A stretch of DNA of 64,000 bases from an uncultured Bacteroidaceae bacterium (GCA_905234125.1 CAJOGQ010000026.1:1-64000), one strand, 5' to 3'. Counted from the first letter of the stretch, positions 1-10,164 are shown. The notes: generated by a model not told the origin, from the sequence alone. Program-made: numbers and translations.

Positions 1-37
1 GCAATTCATTATTAACTAATTTCAAAATTAAAGCATT

Positions 38-406
38 ATGAAAAAGTTTTTATTAGCTATCATGTTGCTTTTTGCAACCAACGTCACAACTATGATGGCT
101 GATGATGTTAATACAGTATGGACTACCAGAAAGTACGTATACCATGATGTGTATGTGAATAGTGGTAAAACTTTACGGATAACCAACGACATTAACTTTT
201 ATAGAGGAGTTACTCTTAATCTCTCATCAGGAAGTAAACTGATTGTTGATGGCGCCACATTGACAGATGTGGATATCAATTTCATTGGAACTACAGGCAC
301 TTCCATACAAATTCTTCATAATGGTGCAATAAACTATGTGGACAATCAAGATTTTGTTGTACCTTTGGGCGTAACATTAGATATCGATTATGGAAAAATC
401 AATTAG
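38..406 (+). CDS. Small exported protein of unknown function
   Basis: ORF with N-terminal signal peptide MKKFLLAIMLLFATNVTTMMA; preceded by AACTAATTT..AAGCATTATG leader. Confidence 0.6.
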   Translation: MKKFLLAIMLLFATNVTTMMADDVNTVWTTRKYVYHDVYVNSGKTLRITNDINFYRGVTLNLSSGSKLIVDGATLTDVDINFIGTTGTSIQILHNGAINYVDNQDFVVPLGVTLDIDYGKIN

Positions 407-2375
407 GCGTATGAGAAGTTTATTGTTTTTTATCTTGTTCTGCTGTGGCATCAGCATGAAGGCTACGGAAATTGATGGGTTAAAGTATGTCCTCTATTCA
501 GACCATACGGCCATGATAACTAACGACAACCAATGGGAAGGAGAATTGGACATTCCCGAGCAAGTGACCTACAAAGGCGAGGTCTATACCGTAAACAGCT
601 TAGAGTGGCTGGCATTCATGTCATGCAAAACACTGACAAAGGTGAGACTTCCCAAGACCATCAGCAGCATTAAGCATTACGCAGGATGGGATGCTTGCAA
701 GAACCCTTTTGTGCAATGCACAGCTTTGGAATCCATTGAGGTGGACGAGGAGAATCCTTGGATGTGTTCTGTTGATGGTGTGCTTTTCAACAAAGAAAAG
801 ACTTGGCTGTATAGCTATCCTGCAGGTGCGAAGAGGGAAGCCTACGACATTCCAGAGGGTGTGGAACGGATTGGGATGGATGCGTTTGCCTACAATCCTT
901 ATCTCACATCCGTATATATGCCTAATAGTGTTACATCCACGGATGGCGGCACGTTTGCTAATTGCAAGAATATCAGTTCCATCAGGCTCTCCGAAAATCT
1001 CAAATATTTCACAGCTTATACGTTTGATCATTGCGAGAGCCTTCATTTTCTCGACATCCCTGCAAGCGTAGGTAGATTTTGCGAGAGCGAATTCCGTCGG
1101 AGTCCCATTAAGACGCTTGTCATCAGAGGTTCTTTCAATGAACTGCGCACAGATACTTTCTATTCCATGGACGATGAGGTCGTCATCTATGTGCAGAAGT
1201 CTGAGATTGAGAAATTCAAGAAAGTGTTCTCTGGAACAATACGGCCATTGGAGGAATATCAGGAAATTCAAGAACCAGAGTATCGCCCCTTCATCGAGGA
1301 AGGAAAGGTGTGGAAGGTGGGACATTTTAATGAAGAGACAGATATATGTAATGCTTTCTATTATTATTACTTTGATGGCGACACAATTGTGGGAGGGAAA
1401 CCCTGCAAGCGGATGATGTGCAGAAAAGTAATCATTGAAAACTTGATAGACGATTATCCTTTCACTCCCGAATCCACTAATTATGCGGGAGCCTTCTATG
1501 AGGAAAATAGACAGGTCTATATCGCCCTGCCAAACGATGAGGAGTTCTTATTGTTGTATGATTTCAAAAGCGAGGTGGGTGACACCATCGATGTCCATTC
1601 TGCTCATCTTTTTAATGGGAAGAAGACTATTTCTGGCGTTATTGTCGATAAAGGGGAGTTGGTGATTCCAGTCTATAAAGGGAACTATGTGAAGGTGAAG
1701 GTGAAAAACCCTTATGGAGACCCCGCTGAGGATATAGAGAACCGATGGTTGGAAGGTGTTGGTACGGATGAAGAACCCACACTCGGTCTCTTTTTGCCCA
1801 TAGAAGGCTATTCCGCTGATCTATTTTCCTGCACCGTCGGCGATGAAGTCCTCTATAAGAACCCATACTTTGAAGACCTCTATCCTGATATTGAAAGCGG
1901 TGAAACCACTCACACACCCACTGCCAAGAGGCGTGTGGACTTCACCCACGTGGTGAAGAAAAAGCCAAAGGCTCCTCAGAGAAGGGTTCAGGAGAGTGAA
2001 GATGTGGCCGTATCAGGCGAATACACTCAGACGGCACTGACGATTGACCTCGGCACCCTGCAAGACACTTATGTTGTCACCATTACCGACCCATCGGGGC
2101 AGTCCGTCTATGCCAAGGATGTGAAGACCAACCGCGTGCTGGCGCTCGACATCGACATCTCAGCTTACAACACGGAAGATGCCTACACCATAACCCTGGA
2201 GAATGAGGACGAAATCTTCGAAGGCAATTTCCGCCTGTCCGACCTGACGAGCATCCACGAAGTGACCACACCTCGCACTCCATCCGATGTCTATCATGAC
2301 CTCATGGGCCGTCGTGTCACCACTCCAACCAAGGGCATCTATATCCATAATGGGAAGAAGGTGTTGGTGAAATAA
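390..2375 (+). CDS. BspA-like leucine-rich repeat surface protein
   Basis: 661 aa; LRR-5/BspA-type repeats (VERIGMDAFAYNPYLTSVYMPNSV); C-terminal GRRVTTPTKGIYIHNGKKVLVK tail typical of Prevotella exported proteins; start may be 390 or 411. Confidence 0.8.
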   Translation: MEKSIRRMRSLLFFILFCCGISMKATEIDGLKYVLYSDHTAMITNDNQWEGELDIPEQVTYKGEVYTVNSLEWLAFMSCKTLTKVRLPKTISSIKHYAGWDACKNPFVQCTALESIEVDEENPWMCSVDGVLFNKEKTWLYSYPAGAKREAYDIPEGVERIGMDAFAYNPYLTSVYMPNSVTSTDGGTFANCKNISSIRLSENLKYFTAYTFDHCESLHFLDIPASVGRFCESEFRRSPIKTLVIRGSFNELRTDTFYSMDDEVVIYVQKSEIEKFKKVFSGTIRPLEEYQEIQEPEYRPFIEEGKVWKVGHFNEETDICNAFYYYYFDGDTIVGGKPCKRMMCRKVIIENLIDDYPFTPESTNYAGAFYEENRQVYIALPNDEEFLLLYDFKSEVGDTIDVHSAHLFNGKKTISGVIVDKGELVIPVYKGNYVKVKVKNPYGDPAEDIENRWLEGVGTDEEPTLGLFLPIEGYSADLFSCTVGDEVLYKNPYFEDLYPDIESGETTHTPTAKRRVDFTHVVKKKPKAPQRRVQESEDVAVSGEYTQTALTIDLGTLQDTYVVTITDPSGQSVYAKDVKTNRVLALDIDISAYNTEDAYTITLENEDEIFEGNFRLSDLTSIHEVTTPRTPSDVYHDLMGRRVTTPTKGIYIHNGKKVLVK

Positions 2376-2425
2376 TTTTCAAAAAGACATACAACCCCAA
2401 ATGATAAATGAGGAAATCCTCAAAT

Positions 2426-5400
2426 TCACTGCATTCTATTCAGATTTTCCCACCTCACATCCCAGGTGCCATCTTGTGGAAAGCCAGGGTTGTGGGGTGT
2501 GGTGCATCCGTCCCATCCGGCACACATCATGGCAATGGCGGTGAGGAGGGCTCCGTTGCCGGGCAGGTAGAGGCGCAGGCGGTTGGAGGTCTGGAAATTG
2601 TGGCCGGAAACAAGGTAGGTGTTTTTGGTTTGGGGAGTGAGAAGGAGGTCGATGGCGGTTTGTGGGGCGCCTAAGCGAGCGGCGGCCATCGCCATCATGC
2701 CGTAGTCCCATCCCCAAGTGGTTGGCCAGTTCCAATGTTGGGTCACCCAGCGGAGGGTGCTGAGCATGGTGGATGGGTCGTAGGAGGCGCTGTTTGTGGG
2801 GATGAGGGCGCAGGCACCTAAGACAGCGGGATGGTCGGAGTATGCTTCCTGTGGGAGAAGGGCATGAGACTGATTCGAGTCAGGGAGCAGGGAGTGAGAG
2901 GCTGTGGACAGGAGGAGGCCGGCGGTGTAGATGCTGTCGGCTTGGGGGAGAGGGGCAAGGTGATGGATGATGTCGTCCCATTCTGGATGGCGAGGCAGAC
3001 CACGACGGGTGCGCCATTGCTGAGCCATCTGGAGTCCGTAACGCCAATAGGAAAGTTCGAAGGGATGGTCGTAGGAGAAATCTTTGGACATGGATTCCTG
3101 CATGGCGGTGACTCCCTTGAGGTGGTAGAGATGGGTCTTGGGGTCGAGCACAGCATAGTCGGCCATGAAGGCAGCTGTCTCTTCGACCTGCTGGGCATAG
3201 CGGTTGAGGACATCGGCTGTGGGTTGGTGACGATAGATTTCCTCGGCCATATAGATATAATGTGGCTGTTGCCAAATGAGGAAGGAGCCGACATTGGAAG
3301 GTGCTTCACCAGCCCAGGGGTCGGTCATCTTCATCCATCGGACGCCTTTGAATCCTTGACGTTCGGCTATCTTGCGAGCTTCGGGATAGGCGGTCTGATT
3401 GTACCATTCAAGGATGTGGGCAAGATACTGCTGGCGGTTCCACAGGGAGAAATGGACGGCATGCCACCAGGTCATCTCTAAATGGGGACGTCCGAACCAG
3501 GAGTTGTAGGTGAGGCCTGTCTCCTGGGGAGGGGTGTCGCCCGTGCAATTGATGCGCGTGAGGTAGAGGGACTGGATGACGCGTCGTTCGAGTTCAGGAG
3601 CACGGGGATCGGTGCAACGAGAGAAATCGACGATGCCACCTGATAGCCAAAAGGATAAGGGTTTCTGCGTGAAAACTGCAGGAAACGGAGTGTTGGGAGA
3701 GGAGGAAGGGAGAGAGGAGAGGGGTGACAGGTAATGGGCTTCGAGGAGGAGGGTGGAGTCTTTGGGAGTGAGCAAGAAGATGTGGGAGGACTGCTGGTTG
3801 AGGGTGGCCTGGCCTTCCCATTGGAGGAGAAGATGGTAGCGGGTGCTGTCGAGCGTGCGCTCGATGAGGGCTGAGTTGGAGGAAAGGCTGACAATGCGGG
3901 AATGGTGTCGATCGGGCTGTGTCCAGTCGTTGGCATCGTCGGAATGTTTGCCTGTGGGGTAGGAGAAACGGAGGATGACCTGAGCACGTTGGTCGGTCAG
4001 CAGGGGGGAGGTGATGCGATAGAGGATGGCATCGCTGTCTTGGCTACAGGCGGTGGTGACGTGGACGGGTTGGCCATCGGCGGAGAAGGAGGATTCGATG
4101 GTGCCCGTGTAGAGGTGGAGCTCTTGATGGATGTCGGTCAGCGCAGAGAGGGGGATGGGTTGATTATCGGCTGTGTGGAGCTGAAGCCCGATGGTGCCGA
4201 GGTTCAGGCGATGGGGATTGATGCGAAAGTATTGGGTAGCAGATTGTTGACGGCCTCCCAGCTTATACTCCACGGCATAAACCTCAGGGTGGTCGCGATG
4301 AGGGAATTGGAGGGTGCGTTGGGAATCGGAGGGACGAAGCCCGAGCGTGTCAGGAAAGCTGTGCCATCCCCAATCGGACATGGTGGTGAGGGGCACGCCT
4401 TGGGCATAGTCCTCTGGATAGGACTGCATGCCCGTCACATCGACAGTGGTGGCGATGTGGCCATTCCCCACGGACAGCGAAGCCAAAGAATCGGCAGCGG
4501 TGACAATGGGGTTGTTGCGTTGCACCACAGCTTTGCGGTCGATGGGATGGAGGACGGTCTCGATGTCGTAGCCCAACTGCTCCATCTCCAAAGAAGCCCA
4601 AATGAAGGGGCCAATGCCTTTGGCGTCGTTGTCGCGGATGGGCTCGGAGAGGTAATAGGCGAAGGAGCCGTCTCGACGTTTGTTCTCCTTCACATTGGGA
4701 GCCGCTTTCAACACACGAGGACTGACTCCAGGACCGAGGCCTGCCACTGAACAACATTGAGTGAGGGAGAGAGTCTGGTCTTCGTTGATGCGGATGAACT
4801 GACGGATGATGCCCCGATAGGCTTTGATGCCTGCTTCGCGATAGGTCTCGTTCACATAGCCTTTGCGATAGGCTTTCAGGAGGGCATAGGTGAACATGGA
4901 GGAGCAGGTGGACTCGAGGTAATTTTGGGGAGAGGGGCGAGAGGAGAGGGGCGAGGAAGAGGAGGAAGGGGGCGAGTCCATCACTTGGTACCAGAGGCCA
5001 GTGATGGAGTCTTGCCAACGAATGATGGCATCGAGGTCTTTGCGAAGCAGGTCGATGACTTCGCTACGGCGAGGATGGTCGGAAGGAAGCACGTCGAGGA
5101 GTTCGATAAGAGCCATTGTGAACCATCCTTGGGCACGTCCCCAACAATGCTGGCTGAGTCCTGTCTGTGGGTCAGCCCAAAACATCTCGCGAGTCTCGTC
5201 CCATGCGTGGCGATTCAAGCCCGTGGCGGGGTCGAGGGTGCGCTGATAGGTGGTGAGAATCTGATGGATGGCATCGTCATACACCTTCTGAGCCTCTTTC
5301 TTGGGTAGGAACATGGAGGCCGTGAGTACATGGTAAGGAAGCCCCATGAAGATGCCGTCGAGCCACACCTGATAGCTGTAGATGGCCTTGTGCCAGAACA

Positions 5401-7204
5401 CCCCATCCTGCTCTGTGCGAGGCTGGTGTTGCAACTGACGCATCAGCTGTTTCATGGCGAGGAGGTTCTTGGGTTCAGGGTGGTGCTGATACATCCTCGC
5501 CACGAAATGGCCTGTGCGGATGTTGTCGAGGTTGTAATCTTCTAACTGATAGCCACGGATATCACCTTGCACATTGATCATTGTGTCGGTGTAGGTCTGG
5601 CAATAGTCCAATAGACGTTGGTCGCCATAGCGCAGATAGGTGTCGAGGATGCTCTCCAACTCGATGCCCATCACATAACTCCATTTGGGACGTGAGGAGA
5701 AGTCGAGCAAGTAGCTTTGGGGAGTACGCTTCATCTCAGAGTAGGCCATCCATTCGCTGTAGTGCTTGTAGGGAAACTGCTGAAGGACAAGCGACCCATT
5801 GAGGAAGAGGCGGTCGAAGGTGATGTTGCGTGTCTTGCCCGTGATGGTATTGCCCTGTTGCACGCCGTCGAAGCGGCAATTGCAAACGGTGATGTCATGC
5901 ACGTATGTATCTTCGTCAAGACCGATAATCTGAACGCCATACTTGGACTTCTGGCAGGTCACGTTCTCCATCAGCACATTACGAACAGTGGGATAGTTGC
6001 CTCGACAGCAGATTTCATTGTGCTCGTAGTCAAGGTTGATCTTCAGCACCGACTCGCCACATTGTCCCACCTCGATGTCTTTCACGTAGATGTTTTCGAT
6101 GATGCCTCCACGACAGGAGTTCGTCTTGATGCGTAAGACACGGTCGAGATGAGGGGAGTCCATCACACAGTCGTGGGCAATCACATTGCGACATCCACCG
6201 CTGATTTCAGAGCCGATCACCACCCCACCATGTCCATTCTTCATCTCGCAATGACGGATGATGATGTTCTGTGAGGGCATGGCACGTTCACGTCCGTCGC
6301 GATTGCGTCCGCTCTTGATGGCAATGCAGTCGTCGCCTGTATTGAAGAAACAATGTTCGATGAGCACACGGTCGCAAGATTCAGGGTCGCATCCATCACC
6401 ATTGGGACCATCGTTGTTGATGTGTACGCCTCTGACTGTCACATCAGTCGATTTCAGAGGATGAATGACCCAGAAGGGAGAACGCAACAGGGTGACATCC
6501 TCAATCAGAATGCGCTGGCACTGGTTAAAGCCGATGAGCTGGGGACGCATGCCATCCTTGGCCGTGAAGGTACGGGCGGCTGTGGGGCGTCCCTTGCTGT
6601 CCGTCATGGGCTCGCCATCCTCTCCATTCTGGAGCAGACGTGCACGACCTCCCAATTTTTGACTGACAATGCCCTCCTTCCATCCATATTTGGTGGCACC
6701 ACACCAAGGCCACCAGGTTTCGCGAGTGCCTCCACCATCAATGGTGCCCTTGCCAGACAGGGCGATGTCGTGTGCCTTGAAAGCATAAATGCAGGGTGAG
6801 AGATTGTAGCAATCCAAACCTTCCCAAGAGGTTTCCACGATGGGATAGAGTTCGGGCTGGAACACGAACTCCAGCACGGCACCCTTTTCCACCATCAGTC
6901 GGACACCACTTTTCATCTCGATGGCACCCGTCTTGAAGGTCTGACCAGCCGGCACTATCACCCTACCCCCTCCTCGCTTCGAACACTTGTCGATGGCGCG
7001 TTGGATGGCCTTCTGGTTCTGAACAGCCGTAGCGGATGGCTTGGCACCATAGTTGAGGATGTTGTATGGCGTCTCTTGGATGCGGGGTTGCTGGATGCTC
7101 TGTTCTATCTGCCGTTCAAGCGCATCATCCCAGCCATCGGCCAATGCGACAGCTGGGATGAAGAGTGTGGCGATGAGAACGAGCCTATGCAATAAACTTC
7201 TCAT
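2426..7204 (-). CDS. Multidomain pectin glycosidase: GH28 polygalacturonase-like + GH105 unsaturated rhamnogalacturonyl hydrolase-like + C-terminal glycosidase-like domain
   Basis: 1592 aa; N-terminal signal peptide; YNILNYGAKPSATAVQNQKAIQRAIDKCSKRGGGRVIVPAG (GH28); YRYGDQRLLDYCQTYTDTMI..HCWGRAQGWFTMALIELLDVLP (GH105); C-terminal ~650 aa W-rich alpha/alpha-barrel-like region. Confidence 0.8.
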   Translation of the reverse strand: MRSLLHRLVLIATLFIPAVALADGWDDALERQIEQSIQQPRIQETPYNILNYGAKPSATAVQNQKAIQRAIDKCSKRGGGRVIVPAGQTFKTGAIEMKSGVRLMVEKGAVLEFVFQPELYPIVETSWEGLDCYNLSPCIYAFKAHDIALSGKGTIDGGGTRETWWPWCGATKYGWKEGIVSQKLGGRARLLQNGEDGEPMTDSKGRPTAARTFTAKDGMRPQLIGFNQCQRILIEDVTLLRSPFWVIHPLKSTDVTVRGVHINNDGPNGDGCDPESCDRVLIEHCFFNTGDDCIAIKSGRNRDGRERAMPSQNIIIRHCEMKNGHGGVVIGSEISGGCRNVIAHDCVMDSPHLDRVLRIKTNSCRGGIIENIYVKDIEVGQCGESVLKINLDYEHNEICCRGNYPTVRNVLMENVTCQKSKYGVQIIGLDEDTYVHDITVCNCRFDGVQQGNTITGKTRNITFDRLFLNGSLVLQQFPYKHYSEWMAYSEMKRTPQSYLLDFSSRPKWSYVMGIELESILDTYLRYGDQRLLDYCQTYTDTMINVQGDIRGYQLEDYNLDNIRTGHFVARMYQHHPEPKNLLAMKQLMRQLQHQPRTEQDGVFWHKAIYSYQVWLDGIFMGLPYHVLTASMFLPKKEAQKVYDDAIHQILTTYQRTLDPATGLNRHAWDETREMFWADPQTGLSQHCWGRAQGWFTMALIELLDVLPSDHPRRSEVIDLLRKDLDAIIRWQDSITGLWYQVMDSPPSSSSSPLSSRPSPQNYLESTCSSMFTYALLKAYRKGYVNETYREAGIKAYRGIIRQFIRINEDQTLSLTQCCSVAGLGPGVSPRVLKAAPNVKENKRRDGSFAYYLSEPIRDNDAKGIGPFIWASLEMEQLGYDIETVLHPIDRKAVVQRNNPIVTAADSLASLSVGNGHIATTVDVTGMQSYPEDYAQGVPLTTMSDWGWHSFPDTLGLRPSDSQRTLQFPHRDHPEVYAVEYKLGGRQQSATQYFRINPHRLNLGTIGLQLHTADNQPIPLSALTDIHQELHLYTGTIESSFSADGQPVHVTTACSQDSDAILYRITSPLLTDQRAQVILRFSYPTGKHSDDANDWTQPDRHHSRIVSLSSNSALIERTLDSTRYHLLLQWEGQATLNQQSSHIFLLTPKDSTLLLEAHYLSPLSSLPSSSPNTPFPAVFTQKPLSFWLSGGIVDFSRCTDPRAPELERRVIQSLYLTRINCTGDTPPQETGLTYNSWFGRPHLEMTWWHAVHFSLWNRQQYLAHILEWYNQTAYPEARKIAERQGFKGVRWMKMTDPWAGEAPSNVGSFLIWQQPHYIYMAEEIYRHQPTADVLNRYAQQVEETAAFMADYAVLDPKTHLYHLKGVTAMQESMSKDFSYDHPFELSYWRYGLQMAQQWRTRRGLPRHPEWDDIIHHLAPLPQADSIYTAGLLLSTASHSLLPDSNQSHALLPQEAYSDHPAVLGACALIPTNSASYDPSTMLSTLRWVTQHWNWPTTWGWDYGMMAMAAARLGAPQTAIDLLLTPQTKNTYLVSGHNFQTSNRLRLYLPGNGALLTAIAMMCAGWDGCTTPHNPGFPQDGTWDVRWENLNRMQ
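4927..4975. repeat. Heptamer micro-array, 7 units, consensus GGGGCGA
   Basis: GGGGAGA GGGGCGA GAGGAGA GGGGCGA GGAAGAG GAGGAAG GGGGCGA, in frame inside the GH28-GH105 gene. Confidence 0.85.
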
Positions 7205-7226
7205 GTCAACCTTATAAAAGATGTGA

Positions 7227-7772
7227 TCAATTCATTTTCTTGATGAGCTCCATTCCTCTTCGGATGGCTTCCTCATTCATGGGAATGAGCTTGTGGTGGC
7301 GTTCTGGAAGTGCCTTATGAAGTCCCTTCACCACGTCTTCCACCGTTGCGATGGGACGCACTTTGAGAAATCCGCCCAAGACGAGCATATTGAACACTTT
7401 CGAGTTGCCAGTGCGGGCAGCCTCTTCCATCGCGTCGATACGATAGACGTTGATGTCGTCACGCTTAGGTGGCTGGATGATGGAGTGTCCGTCGTAGATG
7501 ATGGTGCCACCAGGCTTGATCTGTGGCTCGAACTTCTCCAAGGAAGGCTGGTTGAGCACAATGGCCGTGTCGTAAGCACTTACGATGGGCGAACTGACCA
7601 TCTCGTCGCTGACGATGACCGTCACGTTGGCTGTACCGCCACGCTGTTCTGGACCATAAGCGGGCATCCAACTCACCTGCTTGTCTTCCATAATGCCGGC
7701 ATAGGCAAGAATCTTGCCCATAGAGAGGACACCTTGTCCTCCAAAGCCTGATATGATGATTTCTTCAGTCAT
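7227..7772 (-). CDS. 2-oxoacid:ferredoxin oxidoreductase gamma subunit
   Basis: 181 aa; IISGFGGQGVLSMGKILAYAGI motif of the KorC/VorC/PorG family. Confidence 0.9.
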   Translation of the reverse strand: MTEEIIISGFGGQGVLSMGKILAYAGIMEDKQVSWMPAYGPEQRGGTANVTVIVSDEMVSSPIVSAYDTAIVLNQPSLEKFEPQIKPGGTIIYDGHSIIQPPKRDDINVYRIDAMEEAARTGNSKVFNMLVLGGFLKVRPIATVEDVVKGLHKALPERHHKLIPMNEEAIRRGMELIKKMN

Positions 7773-7776
7773 AGTT

Positions 7777-8547
7777 TTATTCCTTTACCGTATTTTTGAG
7801 GTCTCCCAGAGGATAATAGGGGAACATGTTGTCCACCATCCACTGATTGGCTTGTTCTGGCGTCATCTTCCAACCTGAAGCACAGGTGGAGACAATCTCA
7901 ACCAGAGACGCACCCTTCTTGTTCATCGAGTTCTCGAATGCCTGACGGATGGCCTTCTTCGCCTTACGAATGTTTGCCACTGTGTTGACAGCCTGACGGG
8001 TTACATAACAAGTGCCTTCGAGGTTGACAGCCAAATCGGTGATGTGGAGAGGATATCCGTGCAAGTCTGCCTGACGACCGTAAGGACAGGTGGCAGTCTT
8101 CATGCCCATGAGGGTGGTAGGAGCCATTTGTCCACCAGTCATGCCATAGATGGCATTGTTAATGAAAATCATGGCTATGTTCTCACCACGATTGAGGGCG
8201 TGAATGGTCTCGCCTGTACCGATACAAGCCATATCGCCATCACCCTGATAGGTGAAGACAAGTTTGTTGGGCCACAGACGCTTGATGGCAGAAGCACAGG
8301 CAGGAGCACGTCCGTGACTGGCTTCAATCCAATCGACATCCACATAACGATAGGCAAACACGGCACAACCCACAGGGCAGATGGCGATGGTGTCTTCTTC
8401 CATGCCCATCTCCTCAATGATTTCAGCCACCAACTTATGCACCACACCATGACTACAGCCTGGGCAGTAGTGCATCGGCGTTTCGTTCATCAGCGTTGGC
8501 TTGCCATAAATCCTGTTCTCAGGTACTATTAATTGTTCTTTTGTCAT
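7777..8547 (-). CDS. 2-oxoacid:ferredoxin oxidoreductase beta subunit (TPP-binding)
   Basis: 256 aa; HYCPGCSHGVVHKL, GDGDMACIGTGETIHALNRGENIAMIFINNAIYGMTGGQ TPP motifs. Confidence 0.92.
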   Translation of the reverse strand: MTKEQLIVPENRIYGKPTLMNETPMHYCPGCSHGVVHKLVAEIIEEMGMEEDTIAICPVGCAVFAYRYVDVDWIEASHGRAPACASAIKRLWPNKLVFTYQGDGDMACIGTGETIHALNRGENIAMIFINNAIYGMTGGQMAPTTLMGMKTATCPYGRQADLHGYPLHITDLAVNLEGTCYVTRQAVNTVANIRKAKKAIRQAFENSMNKKGASLVEIVSTCASGWKMTPEQANQWMVDNMFPYYPLGDLKNTVKE

Positions 8548-8550
8548 AAT

Positions 8551-9687
8551 CTACTTCATCCAATAGCCTTTCGGCCAGTTGTTACTCATTCTTTCGCGTG
8601 CCATGCTCTTGAAATCCTCAGCAATTTCCATAGGTGAGGAAACCATACCACCTGAACGTCCAGAGTGGAAGACGGTTGCCTGACCTTCAGTGGCGAGGCG
8701 TACATCGTGAATCAGCTGACCCTCGCTTTGCTCTACACAAAGGATGCTCTTGATGCGTTCGGAGAGTTGGCTGATGATCTTGTTGGGGAAAGGCCACAAG
8801 GTCTTGGGGCGCAACATGCCAATCTTCACACCAGCCTCCTGAAGCATGTCGATGGCTTTCATGCTGATGCGAGAGGAGATGCCGTAGGCGACAATCAGAT
8901 ACTCTGTGTCGTCATCTACCCGATACAGTTCATAATCCACTTCTTCTGCCTCCACCTGACGATACTTGGCAGCCATCTTCTGGTTGCGCTCTTCCATCAC
9001 AGAGGGATCGAATTCCAAAGTGGACATGAAGTTGTATTTTCTGTTCTTCAAGCCGATTCCATTCGTGGCCCAAGGACATTGCTTGGCAATCTCCTCATCC
9101 GTTCGACGAGGACGATAAGGAGGCAGTTGCACCTTCTCCATCATTTGGCCGAGCACACCGTCAGACAGCACGATGACAGGCATACGCCACTTGAACGTCA
9201 GTTCTGCAGCCTTGCCCATGCAGTCACTCATCTCCTGCACGCTGTTTGGAGCGAGCACGATGGTGTGGTAGTCACCGTTTCCACCACCATATACTGCCTG
9301 ATAGTAGTCTGCCTGACCTGGCTGGATGGTGCCCAAACCTGGACCGCCACGACCCACGCTGACAATCACGCCAGGCAGTTCGTTACCAGCCATGTAGCTG
9401 AGTCCTTCCTGCATCAGTGCGATGCCAGGAGACGAACTGGAAGTGAACACCAGTTTTCCTGTACAACCAGCACCATACAACATATTGATGGAAGCCAACT
9501 CGCTTTCTGCCTGAAGCACAACCATGCCTGTAGTTTCCCAAGGCTTGTCGGCGGCGAGTGTCTCCAGCACTTCACTCTGTGGGGTGATAGGATAGCCGAA
9601 GAAACCGTCGTATCCATAGCGGATGGCGGCCTTGGCAATCACCTCGTTGCCTTTCAGCAACACAATATCATTTTTTTTGTTGTCCAT
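8551..9687 (-). CDS. 2-oxoacid:ferredoxin oxidoreductase alpha subunit (VorB/KorA type)
   Basis: 378 aa; KGNEVIAKAAIRYGYDGFFGYPITPQSEVLE. Confidence 0.92.
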   Translation of the reverse strand: MDNKKNDIVLLKGNEVIAKAAIRYGYDGFFGYPITPQSEVLETLAADKPWETTGMVVLQAESELASINMLYGAGCTGKLVFTSSSSPGIALMQEGLSYMAGNELPGVIVSVGRGGPGLGTIQPGQADYYQAVYGGGNGDYHTIVLAPNSVQEMSDCMGKAAELTFKWRMPVIVLSDGVLGQMMEKVQLPPYRPRRTDEEIAKQCPWATNGIGLKNRKYNFMSTLEFDPSVMEERNQKMAAKYRQVEAEEVDYELYRVDDDTEYLIVAYGISSRISMKAIDMLQEAGVKIGMLRPKTLWPFPNKIISQLSERIKSILCVEQSEGQLIHDVRLATEGQATVFHSGRSGGMVSSPMEIAEDFKSMARERMSNNWPKGYWMK

Positions 9688-9692
9688 CTCTC

Positions 9693-9920
9693 TTATTCCT
9701 CCTTTTTACGATAAACCGTGATACATCCGTCAGGGCAGACAATAGCGCAACTGGTACAGCCATTGCAGGCCTCCCAATTCGTCTGTTCCGCATAGTTATA
9801 GCCCTTGTGATTGACGGTGCTACTCAGCGTGACAAGATGTAACGGACATGCTATCGTGCAGAGGTTGCATCCCTTGCAACGCTCGATGTCCACAACGATA
9901 GCGCCTCTCATTTTTGCCAT
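9693..9920 (-). CDS. 2[4Fe-4S] ferredoxin (delta subunit of the 2-oxoacid oxidoreductase)
   Basis: Two cysteine motifs: CKGCNLCTIACP and CNGCTSCAIVCP. Confidence 0.9.
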   Translation of the reverse strand: MAKMRGAIVVDIERCKGCNLCTIACPLHLVTLSSTVNHKGYNYAEQTNWEACNGCTSCAIVCPDGCITVYRKKEE

Positions 9921-9944
9921 AATTATATTACTTTTGCTTTTAAT

Positions 9945-9986
9945 TTTAACTCTTAGCTCTCAACCCTAAACTCGAAACTCTACACT
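9945..9986. repeat. Diverged heptamer micro-array, 6 units, CTMAACT type
   Basis: TTTAACT CTTAGCT CTCAACC CTAAACT CGAAACT CTACACT. Confidence 0.8.
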
Positions 9987-10164
9987 ATGGATTGAACCTG
10001 TCCTTGCAATAGAATTCGATGATGTTCATCGCCATTTTCCTCAGTTCCACCGCTTCAGATGCAGGATTCAGTTGGATGGCTTCAGCATAGGAATCCAGAC
10101 ATTCCTTCCAGTCCTGCCTTGCATACGCCTCCTTGCCCTTGATGATCCACTCTGCTTCAGTCAT
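9985..10164 (-). CDS. Small TPR-like protein (59 aa), absent from the supplied ORF track
   Basis: Manual translation: MTEAEWIIKGKEAYARQDWKECLDSYAEAIQLNPASEAVELRKMAMNIIEFYCKDRFNP*; lies between the ligase and ferredoxin genes on the same strand. Confidence 0.75.
   Translation of the reverse strand: MTEAEWIIKGKEAYARQDWKECLDSYAEAIQLNPASEAVELRKMAMNIIEFYCKDRFNP

Noticed and set aside
2831-5308. Series of plus-strand ORFs opposite the GH28-GH105 gene
   Set aside because: Antisense to a single intact 1592-aa CDS; explained by codon bias.
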